Source: Xylophilus rhododendri
Lineage (GTDB): Bacteria; Pseudomonadota; Gammaproteobacteria; Burkholderiales; Burkholderiaceae_C
Direction of reading: 5' to 3'
NCBI RefSeq assembly: GCF_009906855.1
Contig: NZ_CP047650.1
Span: forward strand, 1,922,001-1,986,000
Length of the DNA stretch: 64,000 nucleotides
How positions within the stretch are numbered: position 1 is the first letter of the stretch; each line of letters opens with the position of its first letter. Both the position numbers and the translations under genes were made by a program. This document shows positions 1 to 8,292 of the stretch, in pieces. The notes under the pieces are model-generated. The model was not told where the DNA came from, made no database searches, and worked only from the letters and a program-made list of their open reading frames with translations.

Positions 1-108
1 GAGCACGCCGATCAGCGTGCCTAGGATACAGCCGATCAGGCAGTACAGCAGGTTGATCGGCGTGAAGGCCACGCCGAAACCCAGAGACAGGTGATTAATC
101 AGGTCCAT
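1..108 (-). CDS. tctA: Tripartite tricarboxylate transporter permease TctA, N-terminal fragment
   Basis: This is the 5' end of a gene that runs off the left edge. The first 36 residues begin MDLINHLSLGFGVAF, followed by a hydrophobic stretch rich in Leu, Gly and Ile. That is the usual opening of TctA, the large 12-helix inner-membrane subunit of tripartite tricarboxylate transporters. It lies 18 bp downstream of tctB on the same strand, the normal tctB-tctA order. Only the first helix is visible, so substrate and integrity cannot be judged. Confidence 0.85.
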   Translation of the reverse strand, partial: MDLINHLSLGFGVAFTPINLLYCLIGCILGTLIGVL

Positions 109-126
109 GTTTTATCTCTCGCCGCT

Positions 127-615
127 TCAGCCGGTGATGAAGGTGGGCCACACCTGCATCTGCAGCTTGAGGGCCCAGATGAAGGCGATGTAGCTGCCGA
201 TGGCGAGCACGGTGGCCAGGATGATGGTGGGCACGAGCTTGAACTCGTTGCCGGCCATGCTGCCGATGATCACCAGGGCATAGATCGCGATGATCAGGCC
301 CATGGCCGGCAGGCCGATGCTGGGCAGGCCGCCGAGCAGGATGCCGAACAGCAGGTTGGCGACGATCACGAAGCCCAGCGGCTTCCAGGCCCACTTGCCG
401 ATCGGGTCGCCGGTCTCGGTTTCCACCGACATCGCCGTCATCGTCAGCACCGCGCCGAGGATGGCCATCAGGATGCCCAGCATCAACGGGAAATAGCCCG
501 GGCCCATGCGGGCTCCCGAGCCAATCGTGTAGTTCGTCGCTCCCCACGCGAACCCGATGCCTACGATGAGGAACATCAGGCCGGAGAAAAAGTCTTTTTG
601 ACTCTTGATCTTCAC
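127..615 (-). CDS. tctB: Tripartite tricarboxylate transporter small membrane subunit TctB
   Basis: This 162-residue protein is the small four-helix membrane subunit of a TctABC-type carboxylate uptake system. The first helix contains FFSGLMFLIVGIGFAWG, followed by the family motif GARMGPGYFPLMLG. Three more hydrophobic segments follow. I chose the GTG at 615 because GGAGAG lies just upstream and the product then starts VKIKSQKDFFSG, as TctB proteins usually do. The frame stays open to an upstream ATG at 705, but the added residues look non-coding. No tctC lies directly upstream, so the binding protein must come from elsewhere, possibly from the Bug genes at 23847-30513. Confidence 0.85.
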   Translation of the reverse strand: MKIKSQKDFFSGLMFLIVGIGFAWGATNYTIGSGARMGPGYFPLMLGILMAILGAVLTMTAMSVETETGDPIGKWAWKPLGFVIVANLLFGILLGGLPSIGLPAMGLIIAIYALVIIGSMAGNEFKLVPTIILATVLAIGSYIAFIWALKLQMQVWPTFITG

Positions 616-946
616 AGCTCTCTCCAAACACAAAAATTTGAGAATGGCGGATTGTGGGTTCGCAAAGTCACTTTCCCGATGTGGATTCCACCTACCGTGG
701 ACCAAGGGAATTCCCGCAAGTTGGCGATAGGGCTATCGCAACGAGGGATGGGTTTCGCGCCGGCCGGCGGCCAGCAGGTGCGGGGCTTGCTCGACAAGTC
801 GGCGCGGCTACGACCCTGGCCCCGCTGAGCTAGGCGGGCGGCTGAGCGGCCTTGCCAACGGGCGTCGAAGTGGGCCACGGCAAAGGGGAAGATCTTTGCT
901 CCTCACGTGGGGCGGCCGCTTGCTCTTCACTTACAGCTATTCATCT
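616..946. promoter_or_regulatory. Upstream region of tctBA with three short palindromes
   Basis: No gene is supported in these 331 bases. Within 681-739 there are three dyads: GTGGATTCCAC (681-691), the perfect palindrome GGGAATTCCC (706-715), and GCGATAG-GG-CTATCGC with perfect 7-bp arms (724-739). They lie about 65-125 bp upstream of the tctB start, so they are candidates for operator or promoter elements of tctBA. I could not assign convincing -10 and -35 boxes, and no regulator gene is adjacent. Confidence 0.4.
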
Positions 947-1294
947 TCAATCGCAAGACTTGGCTTCCCTCGGGATCAATCCACACTGGCCCGGCACCTC
1001 CACCAATTGACCATTGGCTTGCAGTTCCAAGCACGGCGTTTTCGGCATCAGCACTTCCACCGGAATCGAGAATCTCCGAGGCGTCAAGGGAATTTTGTTG
1101 GGCGTCTTGCGGCGCTCCTGCATGCAGATCACGCTTTTCTGCCGCTCATAGCCCGAAGGTGTGAATACCGGCGGGTCGGAGTTCTTGGCCTCCTGGCCCA
1201 AGGGCGCCGTCAAGGACTCGCAACCGCATAGTGCAAACAGCAGGCCCAGGGCGGGGCGGCGAAAAATAAACAATAAGAAATTCACGACGGACAT
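947..1294 (-). CDS. Hypothetical protein, possible lipoprotein
   Basis: This is a 115-residue reading frame with no recognised family. It opens with a hydrophobic stretch (NFLLFIF, then ALGLLFALCGC). LCGC could serve as a lipobox, with the acylated Cys near residue 25. The rest is a short polar domain with three further Cys residues. No strong ribosome-binding site precedes the ATG, and a GTG three codons in is an alternative start. Base composition is lower in GC than in nearby genes. It is probably a small cell-envelope protein, but it may not be real. Confidence 0.45.
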   Translation of the reverse strand: MSVVNFLLFIFRRPALGLLFALCGCESLTAPLGQEAKNSDPPVFTPSGYERQKSVICMQERRKTPNKIPLTPRRFSIPVEVLMPKTPCLELQANGQLVEVPGQCGLIPREAKSCD

Positions 1295-1677
1295 TCACAA
1301 GCAGCCGATGAGACACGCAGGCATCATTGCTTCAGACGACAATTAACGCAAGTGAACACTCACAATTTATTCATCTCGATTCAATCTATATCTATCGCCT
1401 TTCTGCAATTTGCATGGAAGTCAATCATTCCCATTTTTGTAGCGCGGTTCGTTCGTAACCCGACCTGCGACGCAAGACCAGCACGTCGAAAACCATTTAG
1501 CGCCAATATCTGTTTAGGGTGGGCTGGCGGATCGCCAAATTCAGCGTCTCGAGCCCGAATTCGCGACCCGCAATAGCCCTGGAAAACGAGCGCCGGCCAG
1601 TTCGGTTTATTTTTGAATAATTTTATTCAGAAAGAAATGCCGGCTTGCCCCAGGACCTGTACTTAGCGCCCGACCGC
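1295..1677. other. AT-rich intergenic stretch with a weak hairpin
   Basis: No credible gene lies in these 383 bases, which are clearly richer in A+T than the rest of the window. A perfect AT hairpin, TGAATAA-TT-TTATTCA, sits at 1614-1629, about 50 bp past the stop codon of the ATPase gene. It could be a weak terminator for that gene, but no T-run follows on the minus strand. A 74-codon open frame at 1352-1576 has no protein-like features. Confidence 0.4.
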
Positions 1678-3474
1678 TTATTCGCCCGTATCCAGCGGCG
1701 GCGTGGTCGCCAGTATTTCCGGCAGCGTGGTCAGCCCTTCGGCCACCCGCAGCGCACCGGCCAGCCGCAGGGGCCGCATGCCGTCGGCGATCGCCTGGCG
1801 CCGCAGCGCGCCAATCACCGGCTCCTTGTTGACCTTGTCCTTGAAGACTTCGCTGACGGTCAGCAGTTCGTACAGGCCCATGCGGCCGCGGTAGCCGGTC
1901 ATGCGGCATTCCACGCAGCCCACGGGTTTGTAGGGCTGGTAGCCGCCGCTGAGTTTCCAGGGCTTCATGGCGGCGGCCAGGCTTTCGCGGGAGGCCGCGT
2001 CGTCGGGCTGGCGGCAGGCGCTGCACAGGGTGCGCACCAGGCGCTGGGCCAGCACGCCCAGCAGGGTGGCGTTGAGCAGGTAGGGCGGAACGCCCAGCTC
2101 CATCAGGCGAGTGACGGCCGAGGGCGCGTCGTTGGTGTGCAGGGTGGAGAAGACCAGGTGGCCGGTGAGCGCGGCCTGCACCGCCATGTCGGCGGTCTCC
2201 AGGTCGCGGATCTCGCCCACCATGATGATGTCCGGGTCCTGCCGCATCATGGCGCGCAGGCCCTCGGCGAAGCCGAAGTCGAGCTGGGGCTGCACCTGGG
2301 TCTGGTTGAAGGAGGGCTCGATCATCTCGATCGGGTCCTCCACCGTGGTCACGTTGACCTCTTCGGTCGCCACCCGCTTGAGGGTGGAGTACAGGGTGGT
2401 GGTCTTGCCGGCCCCGGTCGGGCCGGTCACCAGGATGATGCCGTGCGGCCGGGTCACCAGGTCTTCCCAGCGGCTGGCGTCGTGGGGCATGAAGCCGAGC
2501 GCTTCCAGGTCCTTGACGGCGGTGTCCGGGTCGAAGATGCGCATCACCATCTTCTCGCCGAAGGCGGTGGGCAGGGTGGACAGGCGCATTTCCACTTCGT
2601 CGCCGCGCGGGTTGCGGGTCTTGATGCGGCCGTCCTGCGGGCGGCGGCGCTCCACCACGTCCATGCGGCCCAGCAGCTTGATGCGGGCGGTCATGGCGTT
2701 GAGCACGCCCAGCGGCATCTGGTAGACCTGATGCAGCACGCCGTCGATGCGGAAACGGATCACGCCCTGCTCGCGCCGCGGCTCCAGGTGGATGTCGCTG
2801 GCGCGCTGGTCGAAGGCGTATTGCCAGAGCCAGTCGACCACCCGCACCACGCCCTGGTCGTTGGCGTCGAGCTGGCGGTTGCTGCGGCCCAGTTCCACCA
2901 GCTGCTCGAAGCTGGCGGCGCCGCCGTTGCCGCCGGCCTTCTGGGCGGCGCGCACCGACTTGGCGAGCGCGAAGAATTCGATGGTGAACTTGTGGATGTC
3001 CACCGGGTTGGCCACCACCCGTTTCACCGCCCGGCGGGCCTGGCGCTCCACCTCGGGCACCCAGTCGTTCATGAAGGGCTCGGCGGTGGCCACCACCACT
3101 TCCTTGGACGTCACCTGCACCGGCAGCACCCGGTGGCGCTCGGCATAGGCGGCGCTCATGGTGTCGGCCACCTTGCCCACCTCCACCCGCAGCGGGTCGA
3201 TGCGCAGATAGGGCAGGCCGGCCTTGGCGGCCAGGTATTCGGTGAGCATCTCCACGTCCATCGGCTTGCCGTCGGACTGGCGGGTGATGGCGACGTTGGC
3301 CAGGCGCAGCAGCGCGGTCTGGCTGCTCTCGGCGCGGGAGCAGCGGGCGATGGTGCGTTCGGCCTCGTCAGCGCCGATGACGCCGTCGGCGCGCAGCCAT
3401 TCGACCATCTGGCGCCAGGTCACCGGGCCGGCGGCCTGCACGGCGGCGATCGGGGGTGCGGTGGACGGTTCCAT
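1678..3474 (-). CDS. GspE/PulE/PilB-family secretion or pilus ATPase
   Basis: This 598-residue hexameric-type ATPase belongs to the type II secretion / type IV pilus assembly family. It has an N-terminal GspE-like domain, then Walker A GPTGAGKTTT, the Asp box and Walker B within DPDIIMVGEIRD, and the His box TGHLVFSTLHTNDA. A four-Cys zinc motif (CSAC ... CVEC) lies near the C-terminus, as in GspE and PilB. The ATG at 3474 is preferred because it follows the upstream stop codon by only five bases. No other gsp or pil genes are nearby, so whether it serves secretion, pili or DNA uptake cannot be read from context. Confidence 0.9.
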   Translation of the reverse strand: MEPSTAPPIAAVQAAGPVTWRQMVEWLRADGVIGADEAERTIARCSRAESSQTALLRLANVAITRQSDGKPMDVEMLTEYLAAKAGLPYLRIDPLRVEVGKVADTMSAAYAERHRVLPVQVTSKEVVVATAEPFMNDWVPEVERQARRAVKRVVANPVDIHKFTIEFFALAKSVRAAQKAGGNGGAASFEQLVELGRSNRQLDANDQGVVRVVDWLWQYAFDQRASDIHLEPRREQGVIRFRIDGVLHQVYQMPLGVLNAMTARIKLLGRMDVVERRRPQDGRIKTRNPRGDEVEMRLSTLPTAFGEKMVMRIFDPDTAVKDLEALGFMPHDASRWEDLVTRPHGIILVTGPTGAGKTTTLYSTLKRVATEEVNVTTVEDPIEMIEPSFNQTQVQPQLDFGFAEGLRAMMRQDPDIIMVGEIRDLETADMAVQAALTGHLVFSTLHTNDAPSAVTRLMELGVPPYLLNATLLGVLAQRLVRTLCSACRQPDDAASRESLAAAMKPWKLSGGYQPYKPVGCVECRMTGYRGRMGLYELLTVSEVFKDKVNKEPVIGALRRQAIADGMRPLRLAGALRVAEGLTTLPEILATTPPLDTGE

Positions 3475-3479
3475 GGCGT

Positions 3480-4253
3480 TCACTCCAGCGATGCGATCAC
3501 GGGCTTGAAGACGCGCAGCCATTTCTGCGCGGGCAGGCCCCAGCGTTCCTGGAGGGTGGCGGCGCGCGCCAGCAGCGTGGCCCGGTCGGGCCGACTCGGC
3601 GTGCGCTGGGCCAGCACCACGGTGTTGCCTTCGCGTGTGGGCCGGAAGGCCCAGACCGCCGTGTCGCCGAAGGCTTCGGAGATCTGCGCCAGGCTGCGTT
3701 CGTAGCTGGCGGCGCGGCCGAAGAGGTTGACGGTCATGCAGCCCTCTTCCGTCAGCAGCGCGCGGCAGTCGCGGTAGAAATCGGCGCTGTCGAGCACGGG
3801 GGCGGCGGCCTCGTCGTCATAAAGATCGACCTGCAGGGCGTCGATGGTGCCGGCCCACTTCGGCTTTTTGATTTCCGCGGCGGCGTCGGCCACGATCACG
3901 TTCAGGCGGGCATCGTCGGCCGGCAGCTTGAACCAGCCGCGGCAGGCATGCACCACGGCGGGATTGAGTTCCACGGCGGTCGTGTGCATGCGCAGCTTGC
4001 GGCGGCAGAACTTGGTGAGGGCCGCGGCGCCCAAGCCGAGCTGCATGGCGTGGCGGCGCATCACCGAAGGCGCATCGACGAAAAGCATCCAGGCCATCAT
4101 GCGCTGGACGTACTCCAGCTCGATGTCGTCGGGCGCGTCCAGGCGCATCGAGCCCTGGATCCAGAGGGTGCCCAGGTGCAGGCTTCGGACATCGCCGTAG
4201 TCGGAAAAATTCACCTCGGGCAAGGCGGGTGCGCGGCGGGTGGGTCGGCTCAT
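3480..4253 (-). CDS. Spermidine synthase-like (polyamine aminopropyltransferase fold) protein
   Basis: This 257-residue protein has the Rossmann-type methyltransferase fold of the spermine/spermidine synthase family. Visible motifs are LGLGAAALTKF (cofactor-binding glycine loop), TAVELNP (acidic residue at the end of strand 2) and DALQVDLYDDEA, where a catalytic Asp would lie. True SpeE proteins carry a clearer N-terminal beta domain, and members of this type are usually annotated only as synthase-like. It is followed after five bases by the GspE-like gene, so the two are probably co-transcribed. Its substrate is unknown. Confidence 0.75.
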   Translation of the reverse strand: MSRPTRRAPALPEVNFSDYGDVRSLHLGTLWIQGSMRLDAPDDIELEYVQRMMAWMLFVDAPSVMRRHAMQLGLGAAALTKFCRRKLRMHTTAVELNPAVVHACRGWFKLPADDARLNVIVADAAAEIKKPKWAGTIDALQVDLYDDEAAAPVLDSADFYRDCRALLTEEGCMTVNLFGRAASYERSLAQISEAFGDTAVWAFRPTREGNTVVLAQRTPSRPDRATLLARAATLQERWGLPAQKWLRVFKPVIASLE

Positions 4254-4307
4254 CGGGCAGGAGTGTCGCTGAAAGCGGTGGAAAAGCCGGCGCGGGGCAC
4301 GGCGGGA

Positions 4308-5171
4308 TTACACAGGGGATGCACGGCTTTGCATCCAGCTGGCCAGGCGCGGCATGGCGTCCCAGGCGTTGGCGCTGGAGGCTTCGGCCAGCGCCTGGGG
4401 CGTCAGGCCGCGCAGTTCGGCCACGGCCGCGCCGATGGCCGGCAGCTCCACCGGCGAATTGCGCGCCTGCGGCGAGCCGTCGGCGCGCTGGGCGGCGTCG
4501 CGGTAGAGCCAGTGCGGTGGAATGTCGGGCGCATCGGTCTCCATCACGATGGCTTCCAGGGGCACGGCCTGCACCACGCGGCGCACCTGCTGGGCCCGGT
4601 CGAAGGTGGCGGTGCCGCCCACGCCCAGCTTGAAGCCGAGGGCGATGAAGGTGTCGGCCTGCTGCTGGCTGCCGTTGAAGGCATGGGCGATGCCGCGCCA
4701 CCGGTGGCGGCCGGCGCCGCTGCCGCCCACTTCGCGCAGGTGGCGCAGCACCCGGTCCACCGAGCGGCGGGTGTGCAGCAGCACCGGCAGGTCGAAGCGG
4801 CGAGCGAGCTTCAGCTGCTCGCGGAAGAAATGCTGCTGGCGGCTGTCGTCCAGGTCGGGCACGAAGTAGTCGAGGCCGATCTCGCCGATGGCGACCAGCT
4901 GCGGGTCTTCGCGCGATTGCTCCAGGCGGGCTGCCAGCAGGGCCAGGTCGTCGTCGCCTGCGCTGCCGGTGAAGAGGGGGTGGATGCCGAGCGCGTAGGT
5001 ATCGCCGTGGCGCTGCGCCCAGCCCTGGACCGCATCGAAATTGACGGCGCCGATGGCAGGCACCACGCAGCAGGCCACGCCGCGCTGGCGGGCGGACTGG
5101 CGCATCGTGTCGCCATCGGCGCCGAACTCGGCGGCGTCGAGGTGGCAATGGGTGTCGATCCAGCGTTCCAT
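4308..5171 (-). CDS. tatD: TatD family metal-dependent hydrolase (DNase)
   Basis: This 287-residue TIM-barrel metallohydrolase shows the TatD signatures: WIDTHCHLD at the N-terminus (HxH metal site), GEIGLDYF, FFREQLKLA, PVLLHTRRS and the final METDAPDIPPHW. TatD enzymes are magnesium-dependent 3'-5' exonucleases linked to DNA repair and degradation. The ATG at 5171 was chosen because METDAP-type proteins start within two residues of the WIDTHCH motif; an earlier in-frame ATG only adds unrelated residues. The gene lies 54 bp upstream of the spermidine-synthase-like gene on the same strand. Confidence 0.9.
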   Translation of the reverse strand: MERWIDTHCHLDAAEFGADGDTMRQSARQRGVACCVVPAIGAVNFDAVQGWAQRHGDTYALGIHPLFTGSAGDDDLALLAARLEQSREDPQLVAIGEIGLDYFVPDLDDSRQQHFFREQLKLARRFDLPVLLHTRRSVDRVLRHLREVGGSGAGRHRWRGIAHAFNGSQQQADTFIALGFKLGVGGTATFDRAQQVRRVVQAVPLEAIVMETDAPDIPPHWLYRDAAQRADGSPQARNSPVELPAIGAAVAELRGLTPQALAEASSANAWDAMPRLASWMQSRASPV

Positions 5172-5328
5172 CCGGACGATGATGCCCCATGCCGGGGATT
5201 GGCCGTTTACCCACACCCATCGTCAGCCTCTGGAATTGGAATCGTGCTAGGGTATGAGTCACAGGCGCGCAACGCCGCTGGCCGCCGCGCGCCCCATCCC
5301 GATGACCTCTTTCTAGGAAGCGTTCGGA

Positions 5329-6300
5329 ATGCGCAGGCCCGCCCTCTACAGCAGTCCCCGACGTCCGCCGGAAGACCCGCCGGCGAACGTCGGCGCAGAA
5401 GCGGCCGCACCCATCGCGGCCACGGCGGTGCCCGAGCCGGCACCGCCCGTCGCGGCAACACCACCCACCTCCTCCACCCGCCGCAGCCGCTATCTCCACA
5501 TGGCGCGCAACGCCGCCACGCCCGTGCTCGCCGCGGCCGCGCTCGCCGTGGCGCTGACCGTCGCCCTGCGGCCCGCAGCGCCGCCGGTCACCCAGAAGGA
5601 TGTGGACAACGCCGTGCGCCACACGCTGGAAAAGGCCGTGCTGCCGTCCGCCGTGGCCCGCGCCGCCGACAAGGTCGCGCCCTCGGTCGTGCGAGTGGTC
5701 GCTTACGACAAGAGCGAGAAGATCGGCCGCGGCAAGTACAAACCCAAGGAAGAAGGCGAGATCGAGCGCGGCATCGGCACCGGCGTGGTGGTGGTCGACA
5801 AGGGCGTGATCCTCACCAATTTGCATGTGGTGGCCGGTGCCGACCATATCCGCGTGACCTTCGCCGACGGCCTGGAGAGCGTGGCCTCGGTCATCAACGT
5901 GCAGGCCGAAAACGACCTGGCCGTGCTGCAGGCCCACAAGATCCCGGACGACCTGGCCGCTGCCACGCTCAAATCCACCGCCACGCTGCGGCCGGGCGAC
6001 GAGGTGGCGGCCATCGGTTTTCCCTTCGGCATCGGGCCCTCCGTCTCCTCGGGCATCGTCTCGGGGCTCAAGCGGGGTTTCCTGTCGCCCGAAGGCAAGC
6101 AGCAGCTGTCCAACCTGATCCAGTTCGATGCCGCGGCCAACCCCGGCAACTCGGGCGGCCCGCTGCTCACCATGGACGGCGAGGTGGTCGGCATCGTCAC
6201 CGCCATCCTCAACCCGACCCAGCACCGCACCTTCCTGGGCATAGGCTTTGCCGTGCCGATCGAGAACGCCGCCGCCGCCGCCGGCATGCCGCCCTTCTGA
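5329..6300 (+). CDS. Membrane-anchored trypsin-like serine protease (HtrA/S1C-like, no PDZ)
   Basis: This 323-residue protein has a Pro/Ala-rich N-terminus of about 58 residues, one transmembrane segment (about 62-80), and a chymotrypsin-fold protease domain. The catalytic triad is visible as His166 (TNLHVVAG), Asp196 (ENDLAVL) and Ser275 (NPGNSGGPLL). The sequence ends soon after the protease domain at GFAVPIENA, so the PDZ domain of DegP/DegS is missing. It probably faces the periplasm. It is followed after 29 bp by the moxR gene, although co-transcription is only likely from spacing. Confidence 0.88.
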   Translation: MRRPALYSSPRRPPEDPPANVGAEAAAPIAATAVPEPAPPVAATPPTSSTRRSRYLHMARNAATPVLAAAALAVALTVALRPAAPPVTQKDVDNAVRHTLEKAVLPSAVARAADKVAPSVVRVVAYDKSEKIGRGKYKPKEEGEIERGIGTGVVVVDKGVILTNLHVVAGADHIRVTFADGLESVASVINVQAENDLAVLQAHKIPDDLAAATLKSTATLRPGDEVAAIGFPFGIGPSVSSGIVSGLKRGFLSPEGKQQLSNLIQFDAAANPGNSGGPLLTMDGEVVGIVTAILNPTQHRTFLGIGFAVPIENAAAAAGMPPF

Positions 6301-6329
6301 GGCCCACCCTTTTTTCCGGAACACCCGAC

Positions 6330-7343
6330 ATGCCGATGGAAACCTCCAGCCGCGACCAGACCGCCAGCCTGATGGAGCAGGTGCTCTTCGAAGTCAAACG
6401 CATCGTCGTCGGCCAGGACCGTTTCCTTGAGCGGGTGATGGTGGCGCTGCTGGCCCAGGGCCATCTGCTGGTCGAGGGCGTGCCGGGGCTGGCCAAGACG
6501 CTGACCGTCAAGACGCTCTCTTATGCGGTGCAGGGCAACTTCCGCCGCATCCAGTTCACGCCCGACCTGGTACCGGCCGACCTGGTCGGCACCCGCATGT
6601 ACAACCAGAAGACGGGCGAGTTCAGCACCTCGCTCGGCCCCGTCTTCGCCAACCTGCTGCTGGCCGACGAAATCAACCGCGCGCCGGCCAAGGTGCAGAG
6701 CGCCTTGCTGGAAGTGATGCAGGAACGCCAGGTGACGATCGCCGGCGAGAGCCACCGCGTGCCCTCTCCCTTCGTGGTGCTGGCCACCCAGAACCCGGTG
6801 GAGACCGAAGGCACCTATCCCCTGCCCGAGGCGCAGGTGGACCGCTTCATGATGAAGGTGCTGGTGGACTACCCGAGCGACGAGGAGGAATTCGTCATCG
6901 TGCAGCGCGCCATGCATCCGCCCGCGCCCGCCACGCCGGTCTGCACCACCGCCCAGCTGGCCGAGCTGCAGGCCATCTGCCGCCAGGTGTATGTCGATCC
7001 CTCGCTGCTGCAGTACGCCGTGCGCCTGGTGGCCGCCACCCGCCGGCCGCAGGAGCACGGCCTGGCCGACATGGCCCGCCTGCTGCAGTACGGCGCCAGC
7101 CCGCGCGCCACCATCAACCTGGCCGAGGGCTGCCGCGCCCTGGCCATGATGCGCGGCCGCGACTACGCCCTGCCCGAAGACATGATCGACCTGGTGCCGG
7201 ACGTGATGCGCCACCGCATCTCGCTGTCCTACGAAGCCCTGTCCGAGGGCGTGACGGCCGACGCGCTGATCGCCAAGCTCATGGACAAGGTCGGCAAGCC
7301 CCCCAAGCCGCTGGCCCATGCCTATGAGAAAAAGGCCGCCTAG
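6330..7343 (+). CDS. MoxR family AAA+ ATPase
   Basis: This 337-residue MoxR-type chaperone ATPase carries Walker A GVPGLAKT (50-57), Walker B LLADEINR (110-117), the sensor segment FVVLATQNPVE, and a C-terminal lid domain. MoxR proteins act with DUF58 and von Willebrand factor A (VWA) domain partners to mature or insert metal cofactors in target proteins, or in stress responses. That gene set follows here directly. The start at 6330 gives MPMETSS; the ATG two codons later is an alternative. It overlaps the next gene by 26 bp. Confidence 0.92.
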   Translation: MPMETSSRDQTASLMEQVLFEVKRIVVGQDRFLERVMVALLAQGHLLVEGVPGLAKTLTVKTLSYAVQGNFRRIQFTPDLVPADLVGTRMYNQKTGEFSTSLGPVFANLLLADEINRAPAKVQSALLEVMQERQVTIAGESHRVPSPFVVLATQNPVETEGTYPLPEAQVDRFMMKVLVDYPSDEEEFVIVQRAMHPPAPATPVCTTAQLAELQAICRQVYVDPSLLQYAVRLVAATRRPQEHGLADMARLLQYGASPRATINLAEGCRALAMMRGRDYALPEDMIDLVPDVMRHRISLSYEALSEGVTADALIAKLMDKVGKPPKPLAHAYEKKAA

Positions 7344-8274
7344 CCCCGAGGCGGCACCGGCCGCCCCGCCCGAGTCCGCCGCGGCCCTGCTGCGCCGCAT
7401 CGAATGGACGGCCCTGCGCCGGCTCGACGGCCTGCTGCAGGGCGGCTTTCCCACGCTGTCGCGCGGCGCCGGCATGGACCTGGCCGATCTGCGCGAATAC
7501 CAGCCCAGCGACGACGTGCGCCATATCGACTGGAACGTCACCGCCCGGCTCGACGTGCCCCATGTGCGTGTCTTCACCGAAGACCGCGAGATGAGCGCCT
7601 GCCTGATCGCCGACGGCAGCGGCTCCATGGACTTCGGCTCCAGCCCGCGCACCAAGCGGGTGGTGCAGACCGAGTTCGTCGCCCTGATGGCGCAGCTGCT
7701 GACCCGCCACGGCAACCGCGTGGGCGGCCTGCTCGGCGGCAGCGGCAATGCCGGCTGGCTGCCGGCGCGCGGGGGGCGCGAGCAGGTCATGCGCCTGCTG
7801 GAGCAGCTGCAGAAACGCCGCCCGCCCGCGGCGGACGACGGCGGACTGGCGCAATGGCTGCAGGCCGCCGGCCGCGGCCTGCGCAGGCGCTCCACCGTCT
7901 TCGTCGTGTCGGACTTCATCAGCCCGCCCGGCTGGGAGCGGCCGCTGGCCCGCCTGGTCGAGCGCCACGACGTGATCGCGGTGCGCCTGGTCGATCCGCT
8001 GGAACAGGCCCTGCCCGACGTCGGCCTGCTGACCCTGCGCGACGCCGAGACCGGCGAGCAGATGCTGGTCGACACCCACGACCGGGTCTTCCGCCAGCGC
8101 TTCGCCCGCGCCGCCGCCGCCCGCGAGGAGAAGCTGCGCGAGAGCTTCGCCGTGGCCGGCGCCGATGCGCTCGAACTCAGCACCACCTGCGACCTGGCCG
8201 ATGCCATCGCCCGCTTCGCCGAGCTGCGCCGCCGCCGCGCCCGGCGCCTCGCCGCCCCCACCCACGCCGCCTGA
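7318..8274 (+). CDS. DUF58 domain-containing protein
   Basis: This 318-residue protein is the second member of the MoxR-DUF58-VWA cluster. The DUF58 core motif is visible as DDVRHIDWNVTAR (66-78). It is followed by a VWA-like region in which DGSGSMD (99-105) provides a DxSxS metal site. There is no signal peptide or membrane segment, so it is likely cytoplasmic. Translation starts inside the 3' end of moxR (ATG at 7318 or 7324), which suggests coupling. Its molecular role is unknown; the family is inferred to work with MoxR. Confidence 0.88.
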   Translation: MPMRKRPPSPEAAPAAPPESAAALLRRIEWTALRRLDGLLQGGFPTLSRGAGMDLADLREYQPSDDVRHIDWNVTARLDVPHVRVFTEDREMSACLIADGSGSMDFGSSPRTKRVVQTEFVALMAQLLTRHGNRVGGLLGGSGNAGWLPARGGREQVMRLLEQLQKRRPPAADDGGLAQWLQAAGRGLRRRSTVFVVSDFISPPGWERPLARLVERHDVIAVRLVDPLEQALPDVGLLTLRDAETGEQMLVDTHDRVFRQRFARAAAAREEKLRESFAVAGADALELSTTCDLADAIARFAELRRRRARRLAAPTHAA

Positions 8275-8292
8275 CAAGAGCCCAGACCGCCG

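Noticed and set aside
1352..1576. 74-codon open frame in the AT-rich gap
   Set aside because: No family resemblance, no ribosome-binding site and no continuity with neighbouring genes; composition is that of intergenic DNA.
1614..1629. AT hairpin considered as a strong terminator of the ATPase gene
   Set aside because: The stem has no GC and is not followed by a T-run on the transcribed side, so only a weak role is plausible.
3456..6324. Very long open frames antisense to the spermidine-synthase-like, TatD and protease genes
   Set aside because: Products are low-complexity Arg/Gly/Ala/His-rich sequences, the normal shadow of high-GC coding DNA.
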